Of a DNA stretch of 64,000 nt, positions 53,351 through 62,324 are shown piece by piece. This stretch comes from Actinoplanes italicus (lineage in GTDB: Bacteria > Actinomycetota > Actinomycetes > Mycobacteriales > Micromonosporaceae). Every line of letters begins with the position of its first letter. Position 1 is the first letter of the stretch. Below the pieces are notes generated by a model. The model ran no database searches. It had not been told where the DNA came from and worked only from the letters and a program-made list of their open reading frames with translations. Position numbers and translations under genes: made by a program. Location of the stretch: contig NZ_PVMZ01000022.1 of NCBI RefSeq assembly GCF_003001815.1, positions 62,001 through 126,000 of the forward strand, read 5' to 3'.

Positions 53351-56190
53351 CCGACGTGACTCGCAGGAAGCTGCTCGCGGCCGGGATGGCCGGGGCCGGG
53401 GCCACGCTGCTGCCGGCCGGGTGGGCCGCGGCCGCCCAGGCCGGCTCGGCGGCGATGGCACCCGGGGACCTGGCGCTGCGGTACGACGAGGGCGCCGGAA
53501 CGGACTGGCTGAGGGCACTGCCCGTCGGCAACGGACGGCTCGGCGCCATGGTGTTCGGCGACGTCGACACCGAACGGCTGCAGCTCAACGAGGACACCGT
53601 GTGGGCCGGCGGACCGTACGACTCGGCCAACACCCAGGGCGCGGCCAACCTCGCGGAGATCCGGCGCCGGGTCTTCGCCGACCAGTGGGTCCCGGCCCAG
53701 GACTTGATCAACCAGACGATGCTCGGCAATCCCGCCGGGCAGCTCGCCTACCAGCCGGTGGGTAACCTGCGGCTGGCCTTCGGGAGCGCCGGTGGCGCTT
53801 CGCAGTACACGCGGACGCTCGACCTGACGACGGCCACGGTGACCACCTCGTACGTGCTGAACGGGGTCCGTTTCCAACGGGAGGTGTTCGCCAGCGCGCC
53901 CGACCAGGTGGTGGCGATCCGGCTCACGGCCGACCGGGCCGGCGCCATCACGTTCAGCGCCACGTTCGACAGCCCGCAGCGGACGACCGTGTCCAGCCCC
54001 GACTCGACGACGATCGGCCTGGACGGCATCTCCGGTTCCATGGAGGGCAAGACCGGGTCGGTCCGGTTCCTCGCCCTGGCCGCAGCGAGCGTCACCGGGG
54101 GCACGGTCAGCAGCTCGGGCGGCACCCTGCGGGTCTCCGGCGCCACCGGCGTCACCGTGCTGGTGTCCATCGGCTCGAGCTACGTGAACTACCGGACGGT
54201 CAACGGTGACTATCAGGGCATCGCGCGGCGGCACCTGGCCGCGGCTCGCACGGTCGGCTTCGACCAGCTTCAGGCCCGGCATGTCGCCGACCACCAGGCG
54301 CTGTTCAACCGGGTGACGATCGACCTGGGGCGTACGGCGGCGGCCGACCAGACCACCGACGTACGCATCGCCCAGCACGCCTCGCAGACCGACCCGCAGT
54401 TCGCCGCCCTGCTCTTCCAGTACGGGCGGTACCTGCTGATCGCCTCGTCGCGGCCGGGCACCCAGCCGGCGAACCTGCAGGGCCTGTGGAACCAGGAGAT
54501 GGCCCCGTCGTGGGACTCCAAGTACACCGTCAACGCGAACCTGCCGATGAACTACTGGCCGGCCGACACCACCAACCTCGCCGAGTGTCACCTGCCGGTG
54601 TTCGACATGATCAAGGATCTGGCGGTCACCGGCGCCCGCACCGCGACCGTGCAGTACGGCGCGGGCGGGTGGGTGACCCACCACAACACCGATGCCTGGC
54701 GCGGGTCGTCGGTCGTCGACGGCGCGTTCTGGGGCATGTGGCCGACCGGCGGCGCGTGGCTGGCCACGATGATCTGGGATCACTACCTGTTCACCTCCGA
54801 CGCCGAGTTCCTGCGGGCCAACTACTCCGCGATGAAGGGTGCCGCGCAGTTCTTCCTCGACTCGCTGGTGACCCACCCCTCGCTCGGCTATCTGGTCACC
54901 AACCCGTCCAACTCGCCGGAACTGGCTCACCATACGAACGCCAGCGTGTGTGCCGGGCCGACCATGGACAACCAGATCCTGCGCGATCTGTTCAACGGCG
55001 TGGCGCGGGCCGCTGAGACGCTGGGTGTGGACGCCGCCTTCCGTACCCAGGTCCTGGCGGCACGGGACCGGCTGGCACCGACCCGGGTCGGCTCCCGCGG
55101 CAACATCCAGGAGTGGCTCGCCGACTGGGTCGAGACCGAGCGCAACCACCGGCACGTATCCCACCTTTACGGCCTGCATCCCAGCAACCAGATCACCCGG
55201 CGCGGGACACCGCAGCTGTACCAGGCCGCGCGGCAGACGCTGGAGCTGCGCGGCGACGACGGGACCGGCTGGTCACTCGCGTGGAAGATCAATTTCTGGG
55301 CCCGGCTGGAGGACGGTGCCCGCGCCCACAAGCTTCTGCGCGATCTGATCCGGACCGACCGGCTCGCACCGAACATGTTCGACCTGCACCCGCCGTTCCA
55401 GATCGATGGAAACTTCGGCGCCACCTCCGGGATCGCCGAGATGCTGCTGCACAGCCACAACGGCGAACTGCACGTCCTGCCGGCGCTGCCGTCGGCCTGG
55501 CCGGCCGGAAGCGTCACCGGTCTACGTGCCCGCGGCGGGTACACGGTGGGCGCCTCCTGGGACGCCTCCCGGACCGAGTTCGTCATCACGCCGGACCGCT
55601 CCGGCACGGTCCGCGTCCGCGGCCGGGTCTTCACCGGCACCTTCGAGCTGCGCGACGAGACGAGCGGTGCCGTGGTGCCACCGACGCGGCGCGAGACCGA
55701 CCTCGTCGAGTTCGCGGGCCAGGCGGGGCACGTCTACCGCGCGTCGGCGGCGCGGCAGGGACCGGTCGAGACCGGGGTGTACTACCGGCTGGTGGCCCAG
55801 CACAGCGGCAAGGCCGCCGACATCAACGGCGCGTCGGCCGCCGCCGGGGCGCAGCTGATCCAGTGGCAGGTCACCAGCGCGCTCAACCAGCAGTTCGACT
55901 TCGTGGCCGCAGACGGCGGGTACCACCGGATCCGGGCCCGGCACAGCGGCCTGGTACTGCAGGCCGCCGGCACCGCCACCGGCGCCGACATCACCCAGCA
56001 GCCCGACACCGGCGCCACCGCTCAGCAGTGGCGGGTGGAGGACCAGGGCGGCGGGGTGGTCCGGCTGGTGAACCGCCAGAGCGGGCTGGCCATGGACGTG
56101 TGGCAGGCCGCCACGACCGACGGCACACGTATCTCCCTGTGGACTCCCGGCACCGGCGCCAACCAACGTTTCCAGCTCCAGCGGGTATAG
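53347..56190 (+). CDS. GH95 alpha-L-fucosidase-type enzyme with ricin-B domain
   Basis: The 947-residue protein starts at GTG, overlapping the previous stop by 4 bp. A twin-arginine signal (TRRKLLAAGMAGAGATLLP) indicates folded export. The GH95 enzyme (about 35-790) has the conserved Asn pair in NANLPMNYW (396 and 398), Glu in WVETERNHRHVSH (about 597) and Asp in FQIDGNFG (687), matching the inverting 1,2-alpha-L-fucosidase mechanism described for AfcA; some GH95 members are galactosidases. A ricin-B lectin fills about 810-947. It probably removes terminal fucose or galactose so that the partner enzymes can act. Confidence 0.9.
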   Translation: MTDVTRRKLLAAGMAGAGATLLPAGWAAAAQAGSAAMAPGDLALRYDEGAGTDWLRALPVGNGRLGAMVFGDVDTERLQLNEDTVWAGGPYDSANTQGAANLAEIRRRVFADQWVPAQDLINQTMLGNPAGQLAYQPVGNLRLAFGSAGGASQYTRTLDLTTATVTTSYVLNGVRFQREVFASAPDQVVAIRLTADRAGAITFSATFDSPQRTTVSSPDSTTIGLDGISGSMEGKTGSVRFLALAAASVTGGTVSSSGGTLRVSGATGVTVLVSIGSSYVNYRTVNGDYQGIARRHLAAARTVGFDQLQARHVADHQALFNRVTIDLGRTAAADQTTDVRIAQHASQTDPQFAALLFQYGRYLLIASSRPGTQPANLQGLWNQEMAPSWDSKYTVNANLPMNYWPADTTNLAECHLPVFDMIKDLAVTGARTATVQYGAGGWVTHHNTDAWRGSSVVDGAFWGMWPTGGAWLATMIWDHYLFTSDAEFLRANYSAMKGAAQFFLDSLVTHPSLGYLVTNPSNSPELAHHTNASVCAGPTMDNQILRDLFNGVARAAETLGVDAAFRTQVLAARDRLAPTRVGSRGNIQEWLADWVETERNHRHVSHLYGLHPSNQITRRGTPQLYQAARQTLELRGDDGTGWSLAWKINFWARLEDGARAHKLLRDLIRTDRLAPNMFDLHPPFQIDGNFGATSGIAEMLLHSHNGELHVLPALPSAWPAGSVTGLRARGGYTVGASWDASRTEFVITPDRSGTVRVRGRVFTGTFELRDETSGAVVPPTRRETDLVEFAGQAGHVYRASAARQGPVETGVYYRLVAQHSGKAADINGASAAAGAQLIQWQVTSALNQQFDFVAADGGYHRIRARHSGLVLQAAGTATGADITQQPDTGATAQQWRVEDQGGGVVRLVNRQSGLAMDVWQAATTDGTRISLWTPGTGANQRFQLQRV

Positions 56191-56236
56191 CCGGGCGACT
56201 CCGATAGTTTCGGCGAATCTTGCGATCTTTTCGCTG

Positions 56237-56262
56237 CGGAGGGCCGCAACAGCGGCCCTCCG
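56237..56262 (+). terminator. Hairpin after GH95 gene
   Basis: Perfect 11-bp stem CGGAGGGCCGC-aaca-GCGGCCCTCCG, 46 bp after the stop; ends the three-gene operon. Confidence 0.8.
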
Positions 56263-56403
56263 ATGGCACTCAGATCGCGTGCGGTAATTGCGATCGACTG
56301 CCGAGACTTTCAATGTTTCGCGTGTTAGCGTCTCGATTACAGACTCATGACAGTCAATGTCGTCGAGTGCCCGGCGCGACACCGAGCAGAGAAGGAGAGC
56401 CTC

Positions 56404-57903
56404 GTGACAGACCCCTCTGGCCGCGTCAGAATCCGGTCGGTGGTGGCGGCGCTGGCCGTCGCGGTCCTGGCCGGCGGCGGCGCGGTGGCCGTGGGCAAGG
56501 TGCCTGCCCTGGCCGCCGAGACCACCCTTCGCGCCGCGGCGGCGAAGGCCGGGCTCTTCTTCGGCGTCGCCGCCTCGCCGGGACGGCTCAGCTCCATCGT
56601 GAACCAGGAGTTCGGGCAGCTCACGCCCGAGAACGACATGAAACCCGACTCGATCGCCACGTCCAGCGGCGGGCTGCGCAACACCGGCAACGCCGACACC
56701 CTGGTCAACTACGCACAGACCAACAACATGCTGGTACGGGGACACACGCTGGTCTGGCACTCCCAGGCGGGCCAGTTGCAGGGCACGAGCCAGGCGACGC
56801 TCAACACGTTCATCGGCAACGCGATCACCCGGTGGGGCAGCCGGATCGCGTACTGGGACGTCGTCAACGAGGCGCTCGACGACAACAACAACGGCCGGCG
56901 CCGTACCCAGTGGCCGCACAGTCTGAGCCGGGATGCCAACGGCGACGGTGACTACGTCGACGCCGGTGACACCGACGTGATCCGCGATTCCTTCCGGCGG
57001 GCCAAGGAGGTCGTGCAGCAGAACGGCCTGACCACGAAGCTGTGCATCAACGACTACGACGTCGAGGGCCTGACGGTCAGCGGGGGCGCGCGCAACAACA
57101 AGGCGCAGGCGCTCTACGACATCGTCCGGGCGTACACGCAGGGCACCGAGCGCCTGATCGACTGCGTCGGTTTCCAGGCGCACTTCAACGACAACCCGAA
57201 CAGCATCATCTCCGACGACCTGCAGGCCAACATCCAGCGGTTCGCCGACCTGGGCGTCGAGGTGCACATCACCGAGCTCGACATCGACGACGACCTCAGC
57301 AACAACGACATCGGGCAGGGGCAGGCCAACAACTACCGCAAGGTCGTGCGCGCCTGCCTGAACGTCGCCCGGTGCACCGGCATCACCGTGTGGGGCATCG
57401 CCGACAGCGAGTCGTGGCGCTCCTCCGAGAGGGGCCTGCTGTTCACCGGCGGCAGCGGGAACTACCAGAAGAAGGCCGCCTACAGCGCTGTGCTCGACGA
57501 GCTCAACAAGGGCCGCTCGGGCGTGAATCCGAGTTCCCCGCCGGTCTCACCGTCGGCGTCGGCCTCGGTGTCGCCGTCCGTGTCGGTCTCCCCGAGCACA
57601 CCCACGGACCCGTCCGGGTGCTCCGCGAGCGTGTCGCTCAACTCCTGGACCGGTGGGTTCGTCGCCACCGTGCGGGTCACCGCGGGATCCTCGGCGATCA
57701 ACGGCTGGCGTATCACCGCGGGACTGCCCGCCGGCGCCGCCGTCACCAATCACTGGAACGCCGAGCGCAGCGGGACGAGCGGCACCGTGCAGTTCGCCAA
57801 TGTCGGCTACAACGGCAGGATCGCGGCCGGGCAGTTCACCGAGTTCGGTTTCCAGAGCTCCGGCGCGGGCGCCGGCACTACCCTGACGTGTACCGCTACG
57901 TGA
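56404..57903 (+). CDS. Secreted GH10 xylanase with CBM2
   Basis: The 499-residue exported enzyme has a signal peptide (about 1-38). The GH10 TIM barrel (about 40-360) has acid/base Glu 156 in YWDVVNEALDD and nucleophile Glu 291 in VEVHITELDID. A Ser/Pro/Val linker (SPSASASVSPSVSVSPSTPT) and a C-terminal CBM2 (about 402-499) follow. All catalytic residues are present, so endo-beta-1,4-xylanase activity is expected. GTG start with AAGGAGAG about 5 bases upstream. The upstream region 56290-56400 must hold its promoter, but I find no clear -35/-10 pair. Confidence 0.93.
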   Translation: MTDPSGRVRIRSVVAALAVAVLAGGGAVAVGKVPALAAETTLRAAAAKAGLFFGVAASPGRLSSIVNQEFGQLTPENDMKPDSIATSSGGLRNTGNADTLVNYAQTNNMLVRGHTLVWHSQAGQLQGTSQATLNTFIGNAITRWGSRIAYWDVVNEALDDNNNGRRRTQWPHSLSRDANGDGDYVDAGDTDVIRDSFRRAKEVVQQNGLTTKLCINDYDVEGLTVSGGARNNKAQALYDIVRAYTQGTERLIDCVGFQAHFNDNPNSIISDDLQANIQRFADLGVEVHITELDIDDDLSNNDIGQGQANNYRKVVRACLNVARCTGITVWGIADSESWRSSERGLLFTGGSGNYQKKAAYSAVLDELNKGRSGVNPSSPPVSPSASASVSPSVSVSPSTPTDPSGCSASVSLNSWTGGFVATVRVTAGSSAINGWRITAGLPAGAAVTNHWNAERSGTSGTVQFANVGYNGRIAAGQFTEFGFQSSGAGAGTTLTCTAT

Positions 57904-57926
57904 GTTAGGCGCGCCTGGCCCGCGTA

Positions 57927-57970
57927 CCGAGGCCTGCGGTGTTTCAAAGGTTTTCGACACCGCACCTCGG
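57927..57970 (+). terminator. Hairpin after GH10 gene
   Basis: Stem CCGAGG-cct-GCGGTGT ... ACACCGC-ac-CTCGG with a T-rich loop; about 24 bp after the stop. Confidence 0.72.
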
Positions 57971-57988
57971 TGCCGGGCGGCGGTTCCA

Positions 57989-58018
57989 TTGACTTCGATT
58001 CGATCCCGGCGGAAGTAT
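57989..58018 (+). promoter_or_regulatory. Putative promoter of GH30 gene
   Basis: TTGACT (57989-57994) in the CATTGAC context, 18-bp spacer, AAGTAT (58013-58018); about 50 bp before the ATG. The -10 match is only moderate. Confidence 0.45.
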
Positions 58019-58068
58019 TTCCGTTCAGTTTCTTTACGGTTTCGATCGCATCGGAGGGCCACCGCCGA

Positions 58069-59931
58069 ATGATCCGTCCCCGCTCCGCGGGCCTAGTGGC
58101 GGGCCTGCTCGCCGCCTCAGGTCTGCTCGTCCCCCAGAGCGTTCAGGCGGCCCCCGCCGCCAGCGTGCAGGTGTGGTTCAGCTCAGAGTCACGCACAGCC
58201 GGCTACGAGCCGAAGAACGCCAACTGGTACTCCAATCCCGCCACCGGATTGGCCGGCACCCCGTACCAGCTCAGCAGGCAGGCCGACATCACCACCGCCG
58301 CGGCCTCCGGCAACACCACGATCGCGGTCGACACGAACCAGAAGTTTCAGACGATCCTGGGAGTCGGGTCCTCGCTGGAGGAGTCGACGATCTACAACCT
58401 GTCGCGGATGAGCGCGGCCGGCCGCACGAACGCCCTGCGCACGATGCTCGACCCGAGCGCCGGGGCCGGTTTCAACATCGCCCGGATCACGTTCGGGACC
58501 AGTGACTTCACCTCGCACGACTTCTACACCTACAACGACGGCGCCGCCGACCCGTCGCTGTCGCGGTTCTCGATCCAGCGCGACATCGACTACAAGATCA
58601 TCTCGACGCTGCGCGAGGCGCTGGCGATCAACCCGAACCTGAAGATCTTCGCGAGCGCGTGGTCGGCGCCGGCGTGGATGAAGAGCAGCAACTCGCTGAT
58701 CACCGGCAGCCTGCTCGATCAGTACATCCCCACGCTGGCGGCCTACTATCGCAAGAGCATTCAGGCGTACGTGGCGCAGGGCATCCCGATCTACGGCCTG
58801 ACCCTGCAGAACGAGCCGCTGTTCGAGCCGGCCGACTACCCCGGCATGCGGGTCACCGCCGACCAGGAACGGCGTCTCGCCATCGCGTTGCGGGCCGAAC
58901 TGGCGAACAACGGTCTCGGCGGCACCAGGATCTGGGCCTTCGACCACAACTTCAGCGAGGGCGTGTCGTACGCCCAAGGGGTTCTCACCGCCGACGCCCG
59001 TTCCTCGGTCGACGGCATCGCCTTCCACGACTATGCCGGCGACCCGTCGGCGATGGCGACCGTCAAGGCGCAGTTCCCGGACAAGGACGTGCTGATGACC
59101 GAGCGCTCGGTCTGGGGCACCGAGGGCGCCGACCGGATCGTGCAGTACTTCCGCAACCAGTCCACCATCTACCAGGGCTGGGTCTCGATGCTCGACCAGA
59201 ACCGCTCCCCCGAGCGCTGGAGCGGCGCGCCCGACCCGACGATGCTGGTGCAGAGCACGTCGAACCCCGACACGTTCTGGAAGACCCCGGACTTCAACAT
59301 GGTGGCGCAGTTCTCGAAGTTCGTGCAGGCCGGAGCCAAGCGCGTCGCCACCGGCTACGGGACGACCGGCACGGTCACCAACGTGGCGTTCGTGAACCCG
59401 GACAACTCCCTGGTCACCGTGGTGGTCAACCAGACGGCCTCGAACCAGACCTTCACGCTGCGCGCCGGCAGCCGCCAGTTCACCGGCACCCTTCCGGCCA
59501 AGACCACGGGGACGTACGTGTGGGCGGGCGCGGGTGACGCGGGCTCCGGTCCGCAGCGCTCGGGCCGGATCACCGGTATCGGCGGCAAGTGCGTCGACGT
59601 CGCGGGCGCGTCGTCTGTCGACGGCACGCAGGTTCAGCTGTACACCTGCAACGGCACGACGGCCCAGACCTGGACCGTCGGCTCGGACGGCACGGTCCGT
59701 GCCTTCGGCAAGTGCCTGGACGTGAACGCCGCGTCGAATGCCAACGGAACCAAGGTCCAGATCTACACGTGCAACGGCACGGCGGCGCAGCAGTGGGCCG
59801 CGAACAGCGACGGCACGCTGCGTTCGCTGGGCAAGTGCCTGGACGCCGCGGGCCCGTCCTCGGCCGACGGCACCAAGCTGCAGATCTGGGACTGCTTCGC
59901 CGGCGACAACCAGCGCTGGGTCCTTCCGTAA
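58069..59931 (+). CDS. Secreted GH30 glycosidase with ricin-B domain
   Basis: The 620-residue exported enzyme has a signal peptide (about 1-27). The GH30 (beta/alpha)8 barrel plus side beta domain (about 30-490) has acid/base Glu 249 in LTLQNEPLFEP and nucleophile Glu 345 in LMTERSVWG. A ricin-B lectin (about 500-620) has three 'GKCLDV/GKCVDV ... QQW/QRW' units. GH30 includes beta-glucosylceramidases, beta-1,6-glucanases and xylanases. The pattern (GVGSSLEESTIYNL, SAWSAPAWMK) resembles the glucosylceramidase/beta-1,6-glucanase branch more than the xylanase branch. GGAGG lies about 11 bases before ATG 58069. Confidence 0.9.
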   Translation: MIRPRSAGLVAGLLAASGLLVPQSVQAAPAASVQVWFSSESRTAGYEPKNANWYSNPATGLAGTPYQLSRQADITTAAASGNTTIAVDTNQKFQTILGVGSSLEESTIYNLSRMSAAGRTNALRTMLDPSAGAGFNIARITFGTSDFTSHDFYTYNDGAADPSLSRFSIQRDIDYKIISTLREALAINPNLKIFASAWSAPAWMKSSNSLITGSLLDQYIPTLAAYYRKSIQAYVAQGIPIYGLTLQNEPLFEPADYPGMRVTADQERRLAIALRAELANNGLGGTRIWAFDHNFSEGVSYAQGVLTADARSSVDGIAFHDYAGDPSAMATVKAQFPDKDVLMTERSVWGTEGADRIVQYFRNQSTIYQGWVSMLDQNRSPERWSGAPDPTMLVQSTSNPDTFWKTPDFNMVAQFSKFVQAGAKRVATGYGTTGTVTNVAFVNPDNSLVTVVVNQTASNQTFTLRAGSRQFTGTLPAKTTGTYVWAGAGDAGSGPQRSGRITGIGGKCVDVAGASSVDGTQVQLYTCNGTTAQTWTVGSDGTVRAFGKCLDVNAASNANGTKVQIYTCNGTAAQQWAANSDGTLRSLGKCLDAAGPSSADGTKLQIWDCFAGDNQRWVLP

Positions 59932-59942
59932 CCCTCCGTGCG

Positions 59943-59976
59943 GAGGACCGCCCGGCCGTGAGGTCGGGCGGTCCTC
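59943..59976. terminator. Bidirectional hairpin between convergent genes
   Basis: GAGGACCGCCCG ... CGGGCGGTCCTC, a 12-bp near-perfect stem between the GH30 stop (59931) and the stop of the convergent alpha/beta hydrolase (59987); can serve both. Confidence 0.8.
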
Positions 59977-59986
59977 GTCCGATATC

Positions 59987-61186
59987 TCAGCTCGCGGTGC
60001 AGGAGACGGTGGCCCCGGCACCCGTTCCGGTGCCCTGGAATCCGAAACCGGCCGTCTGTCCCGCGGCCAGCCGCCCGTTGTACTGCGCGTTGGCCATGGT
60101 CACCGTGCCACTGGTGCCGGTGCCCACGGCGTTCCACACCGAGGTGACCGCCGCCCCGCCGGGCAGGGTGACGGACACCCGCCAGCCGTTGATCGCCGCG
60201 TTTCCGGCGGTGACGACGACGCCGGCGACGAAGCCGCCGCTCCACTGGTCCTGCACCCGGTACGCCGCGGAACAGCCGGGAGCCGTCGAGGGCGAACCGG
60301 AGGGCGGGACCGACGGAGACGGTGAGGTCGGCGGGGTGCCGCCGTCGAGGGTGAGGTTCTTCTGCTGGACCTGCCACTGGCTCCGGCACAGCCCGCAGTC
60401 GGGGCCGACGAACTGGGATCCGGCGGTGGTGTCGCCTTTGAGCCGCCACTTCAGGTAGAGCACCGCCACCCGGCCGAACTCACCGCCGTTGGTCTGGTCA
60501 TAGGTGCCGCCGTGGCCGACGTTCAGGTTGCCCATGAAGGCGGGCAGGGTGGCCGGGAGTTTGCCCCAGTCGTCCATCGCATTCGGGTACGCGATGTCAC
60601 TGGGCCCGCCGATGAAGTAGGCGATCGGTCTGGTCAGCCTCCTGAGCTGGTAGTCGTCGGCATCGTTGAGCAGGCCGCTGCTGAAGATGGTCGTCGTGGT
60701 GACCCGCGGGTCGCCGGAGACGGCGTACGCCTCCAGCCCGCCGCAGGAGAAGCCTCCGGCCGCGATCCGGGTCGTGTCGAGCCTGCCGTAGTACTTGCTG
60801 CCGGACCGGGAGTTCTCCGCGACGGCCCAGTCGATGGACTGGGTGAGCTGCTGGGCCGTCGTGGAGCCGGAGCCGTTCGGGGCGCCGTTGGCGATCGCCA
60901 GGAAGCCGTGCGAGGCGATCTCACGCAGGAAGTTCTGCTGCGACAGGCCGTTGCCCGAGCAGCCGCCGTTACCCCAGACGAACACGGGCAGCTTCTCGGC
61001 CGGCAGGTTCTGCGGCCGGTAGATGGTGTGATTGGGCAGGCCGGACGAGGTCTCGTAGTCGGCCGGGTACGGACCGGAGCCACCCACCGCGGCGTCGGCG
61101 GGTGGCACTCCGAGCGCCAGGATGCCGGTGGCAGCCGCGATGACGACCGCGGCGAGGCCCGTAACGATCTTGAATCTTCTCTTCAC
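59987..61186 (-). CDS. Secreted alpha/beta hydrolase with CBM2
   Basis: The 399-residue exported enzyme has a signal peptide (about 1-33). A polyesterase/chlorophyllase-like alpha/beta hydrolase follows (about 35-275): VFVWGNGGCSGNG as oxyanion region, nucleophile Ser 147 in AGGFSCGGLEAYA, and a late Asp/His (GGPSDIAYP, NVGHGGTYD). Paired Cys (CGLC) precede a Pro/Ser linker and a C-terminal CBM2 (about 300-399). Targeting to cellulose or xylan suggests an esterase removing acyl or feruloyl groups. GTG start with GGAGGCGAA directly upstream. Confidence 0.84.
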   Translation of the reverse strand: MKRRFKIVTGLAAVVIAAATGILALGVPPADAAVGGSGPYPADYETSSGLPNHTIYRPQNLPAEKLPVFVWGNGGCSGNGLSQQNFLREIASHGFLAIANGAPNGSGSTTAQQLTQSIDWAVAENSRSGSKYYGRLDTTRIAAGGFSCGGLEAYAVSGDPRVTTTTIFSSGLLNDADDYQLRRLTRPIAYFIGGPSDIAYPNAMDDWGKLPATLPAFMGNLNVGHGGTYDQTNGGEFGRVAVLYLKWRLKGDTTAGSQFVGPDCGLCRSQWQVQQKNLTLDGGTPPTSPSPSVPPSGSPSTAPGCSAAYRVQDQWSGGFVAGVVVTAGNAAINGWRVSVTLPGGAAVTSVWNAVGTGTSGTVTMANAQYNGRLAAGQTAGFGFQGTGTGAGATVSCTAS

Positions 61187-61257
61187 TTCGCCTCCAGAGA
61201 CGGTACGGCGAACACGGCAGCGCATTCAGGCTTACCGATGAATGGGGGTTCGTGCAG

Positions 61258-61288
61258 TAACTATCACTCTCGTAACGAGATGTGTCAA
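61258..61288 (-). promoter_or_regulatory. Promoter with embedded palindrome before hydrolase-CBM2 gene
   Basis: Minus strand: TTGACA (61283-61288) in CATTGAC context, 19-bp spacer and TAGTTA (61258-61263). The spacer contains TCTCGT-A-ACGAGA (61268-61280), a palindrome placed where a repressor would exclude RNA polymerase. Candidate regulator: the adjacent PaaX-type protein. Confidence 0.5.
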
Positions 61289-61317
61289 TGCGAAAGGATG
61301 CGCAGGTCAGGCGCCAC

Positions 61318-62265
61318 TTATATCCCGGAAGTTTCGGAAGTTGCATCGAAGTGCGTGATCCACTCGGCCGCGTCAGGCCAGTACGGTGCGGCAACCTCGA
61401 CGAGACGCGCCTGGGCCAGACCACCGAGTGCGGTGTGGATCTCCAGGAACGTCTCCCGGGCCTGTCGCCGGGGCCACGACGCGGGCAGCAGGTGGTCCGG
61501 CAGATCCGGATCGATCTCGGGGAAGCGGCGCCACGAGTCCATGACGGAGGTCCGGGCCACCAGCGCCCGCGACGGCTGCACCCCGGTGTCGCGTACTGCC
61601 GTGCGCAGGTCCGCGAACCGCTCGATGAAATCCCGGTACTCCGCGGCCAGTCCGGGCAGGTCGTAGGCCGCCGCCGGACCGTGCGGGCCGTCCTCCTGGT
61701 CGAAGCGCACGGTCATGACCGACCATCTGGCCCCCGCGACGTCGCGCAGGATCGCGTCCAGCGCCTCGCGCACCGGCCGGGTCTCGGCGCCCGGCCGGAT
61801 CCAGGCGCTGTCGTACAGCCCCACCATCCGCAAAGCCGTCAATGATCGGCGTACCGCATGACGGATCCCCTGACCGGAACCCGGAATAGAGAACGATGCC
61901 ATGACCCAGTCACCGGTCCCCTGCGGCGAACGGCTCCCGAACTCGAAGAATCGCCGCATGTGGGCGTGATGCCCGGCGATCGCCTGGGCGGTGAGGTGGT
62001 ACACGGGCATCCGGCCGTTGCCCCGCGACTCGATCAGACCACGGCCCGTCAGCCGGGAAAGCGCCGCACGCGCGCTGGACTCGCTGATACCGAACTCCGC
62101 CAGGATGGCGATGACCGCGCTGGACGGAAGCCCGGCCTCCGCGGAGTCCAGGTACTCGCCGAGGACGGTGGCCAGCAGGTGTTGCGGGCTCGAACCGGCC
62201 TGCGACCGCGGAAGCCGGATCCCGGCGGCTCGCTCGTGGACGTTCACCGCCCCAGCTTGCCGCAT
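61318..62265 (-). CDS. PaaX-family transcriptional regulator
   Basis: The 315-residue protein has an N-terminal winged HTH (SAVIAILAEFGISESSARAALSRLTGRGLI, about 45-80), a central PaaX domain (MVGLYDSAWIRPG) and a C-terminal PaaX-C helical domain (YRDFIERFADLR, WRRFPEIDPDLPDHLLP). PaaX represses phenylacetate catabolism; actinobacterial relatives control diverse genes. It lies 131 bp upstream of the alpha/beta hydrolase-CBM2 gene in the same orientation. Start uncertain: ATG 62265 or GTG 62247 (with GGGG nearby). The open frame further upstream is antisense to the beta-helix gene. Confidence 0.85.
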   Translation of the reverse strand: MRQAGAVNVHERAAGIRLPRSQAGSSPQHLLATVLGEYLDSAEAGLPSSAVIAILAEFGISESSARAALSRLTGRGLIESRGNGRMPVYHLTAQAIAGHHAHMRRFFEFGSRSPQGTGDWVMASFSIPGSGQGIRHAVRRSLTALRMVGLYDSAWIRPGAETRPVREALDAILRDVAGARWSVMTVRFDQEDGPHGPAAAYDLPGLAAEYRDFIERFADLRTAVRDTGVQPSRALVARTSVMDSWRRFPEIDPDLPDHLLPASWPRRQARETFLEIHTALGGLAQARLVEVAAPYWPDAAEWITHFDATSETSGI

Positions 62266-62324
62266 CCGCCGGCACCCCGGCGGGCACGGCTGCCCGCCGG
62301 GGTGCCGGCTAGAACGGTCGCGGC

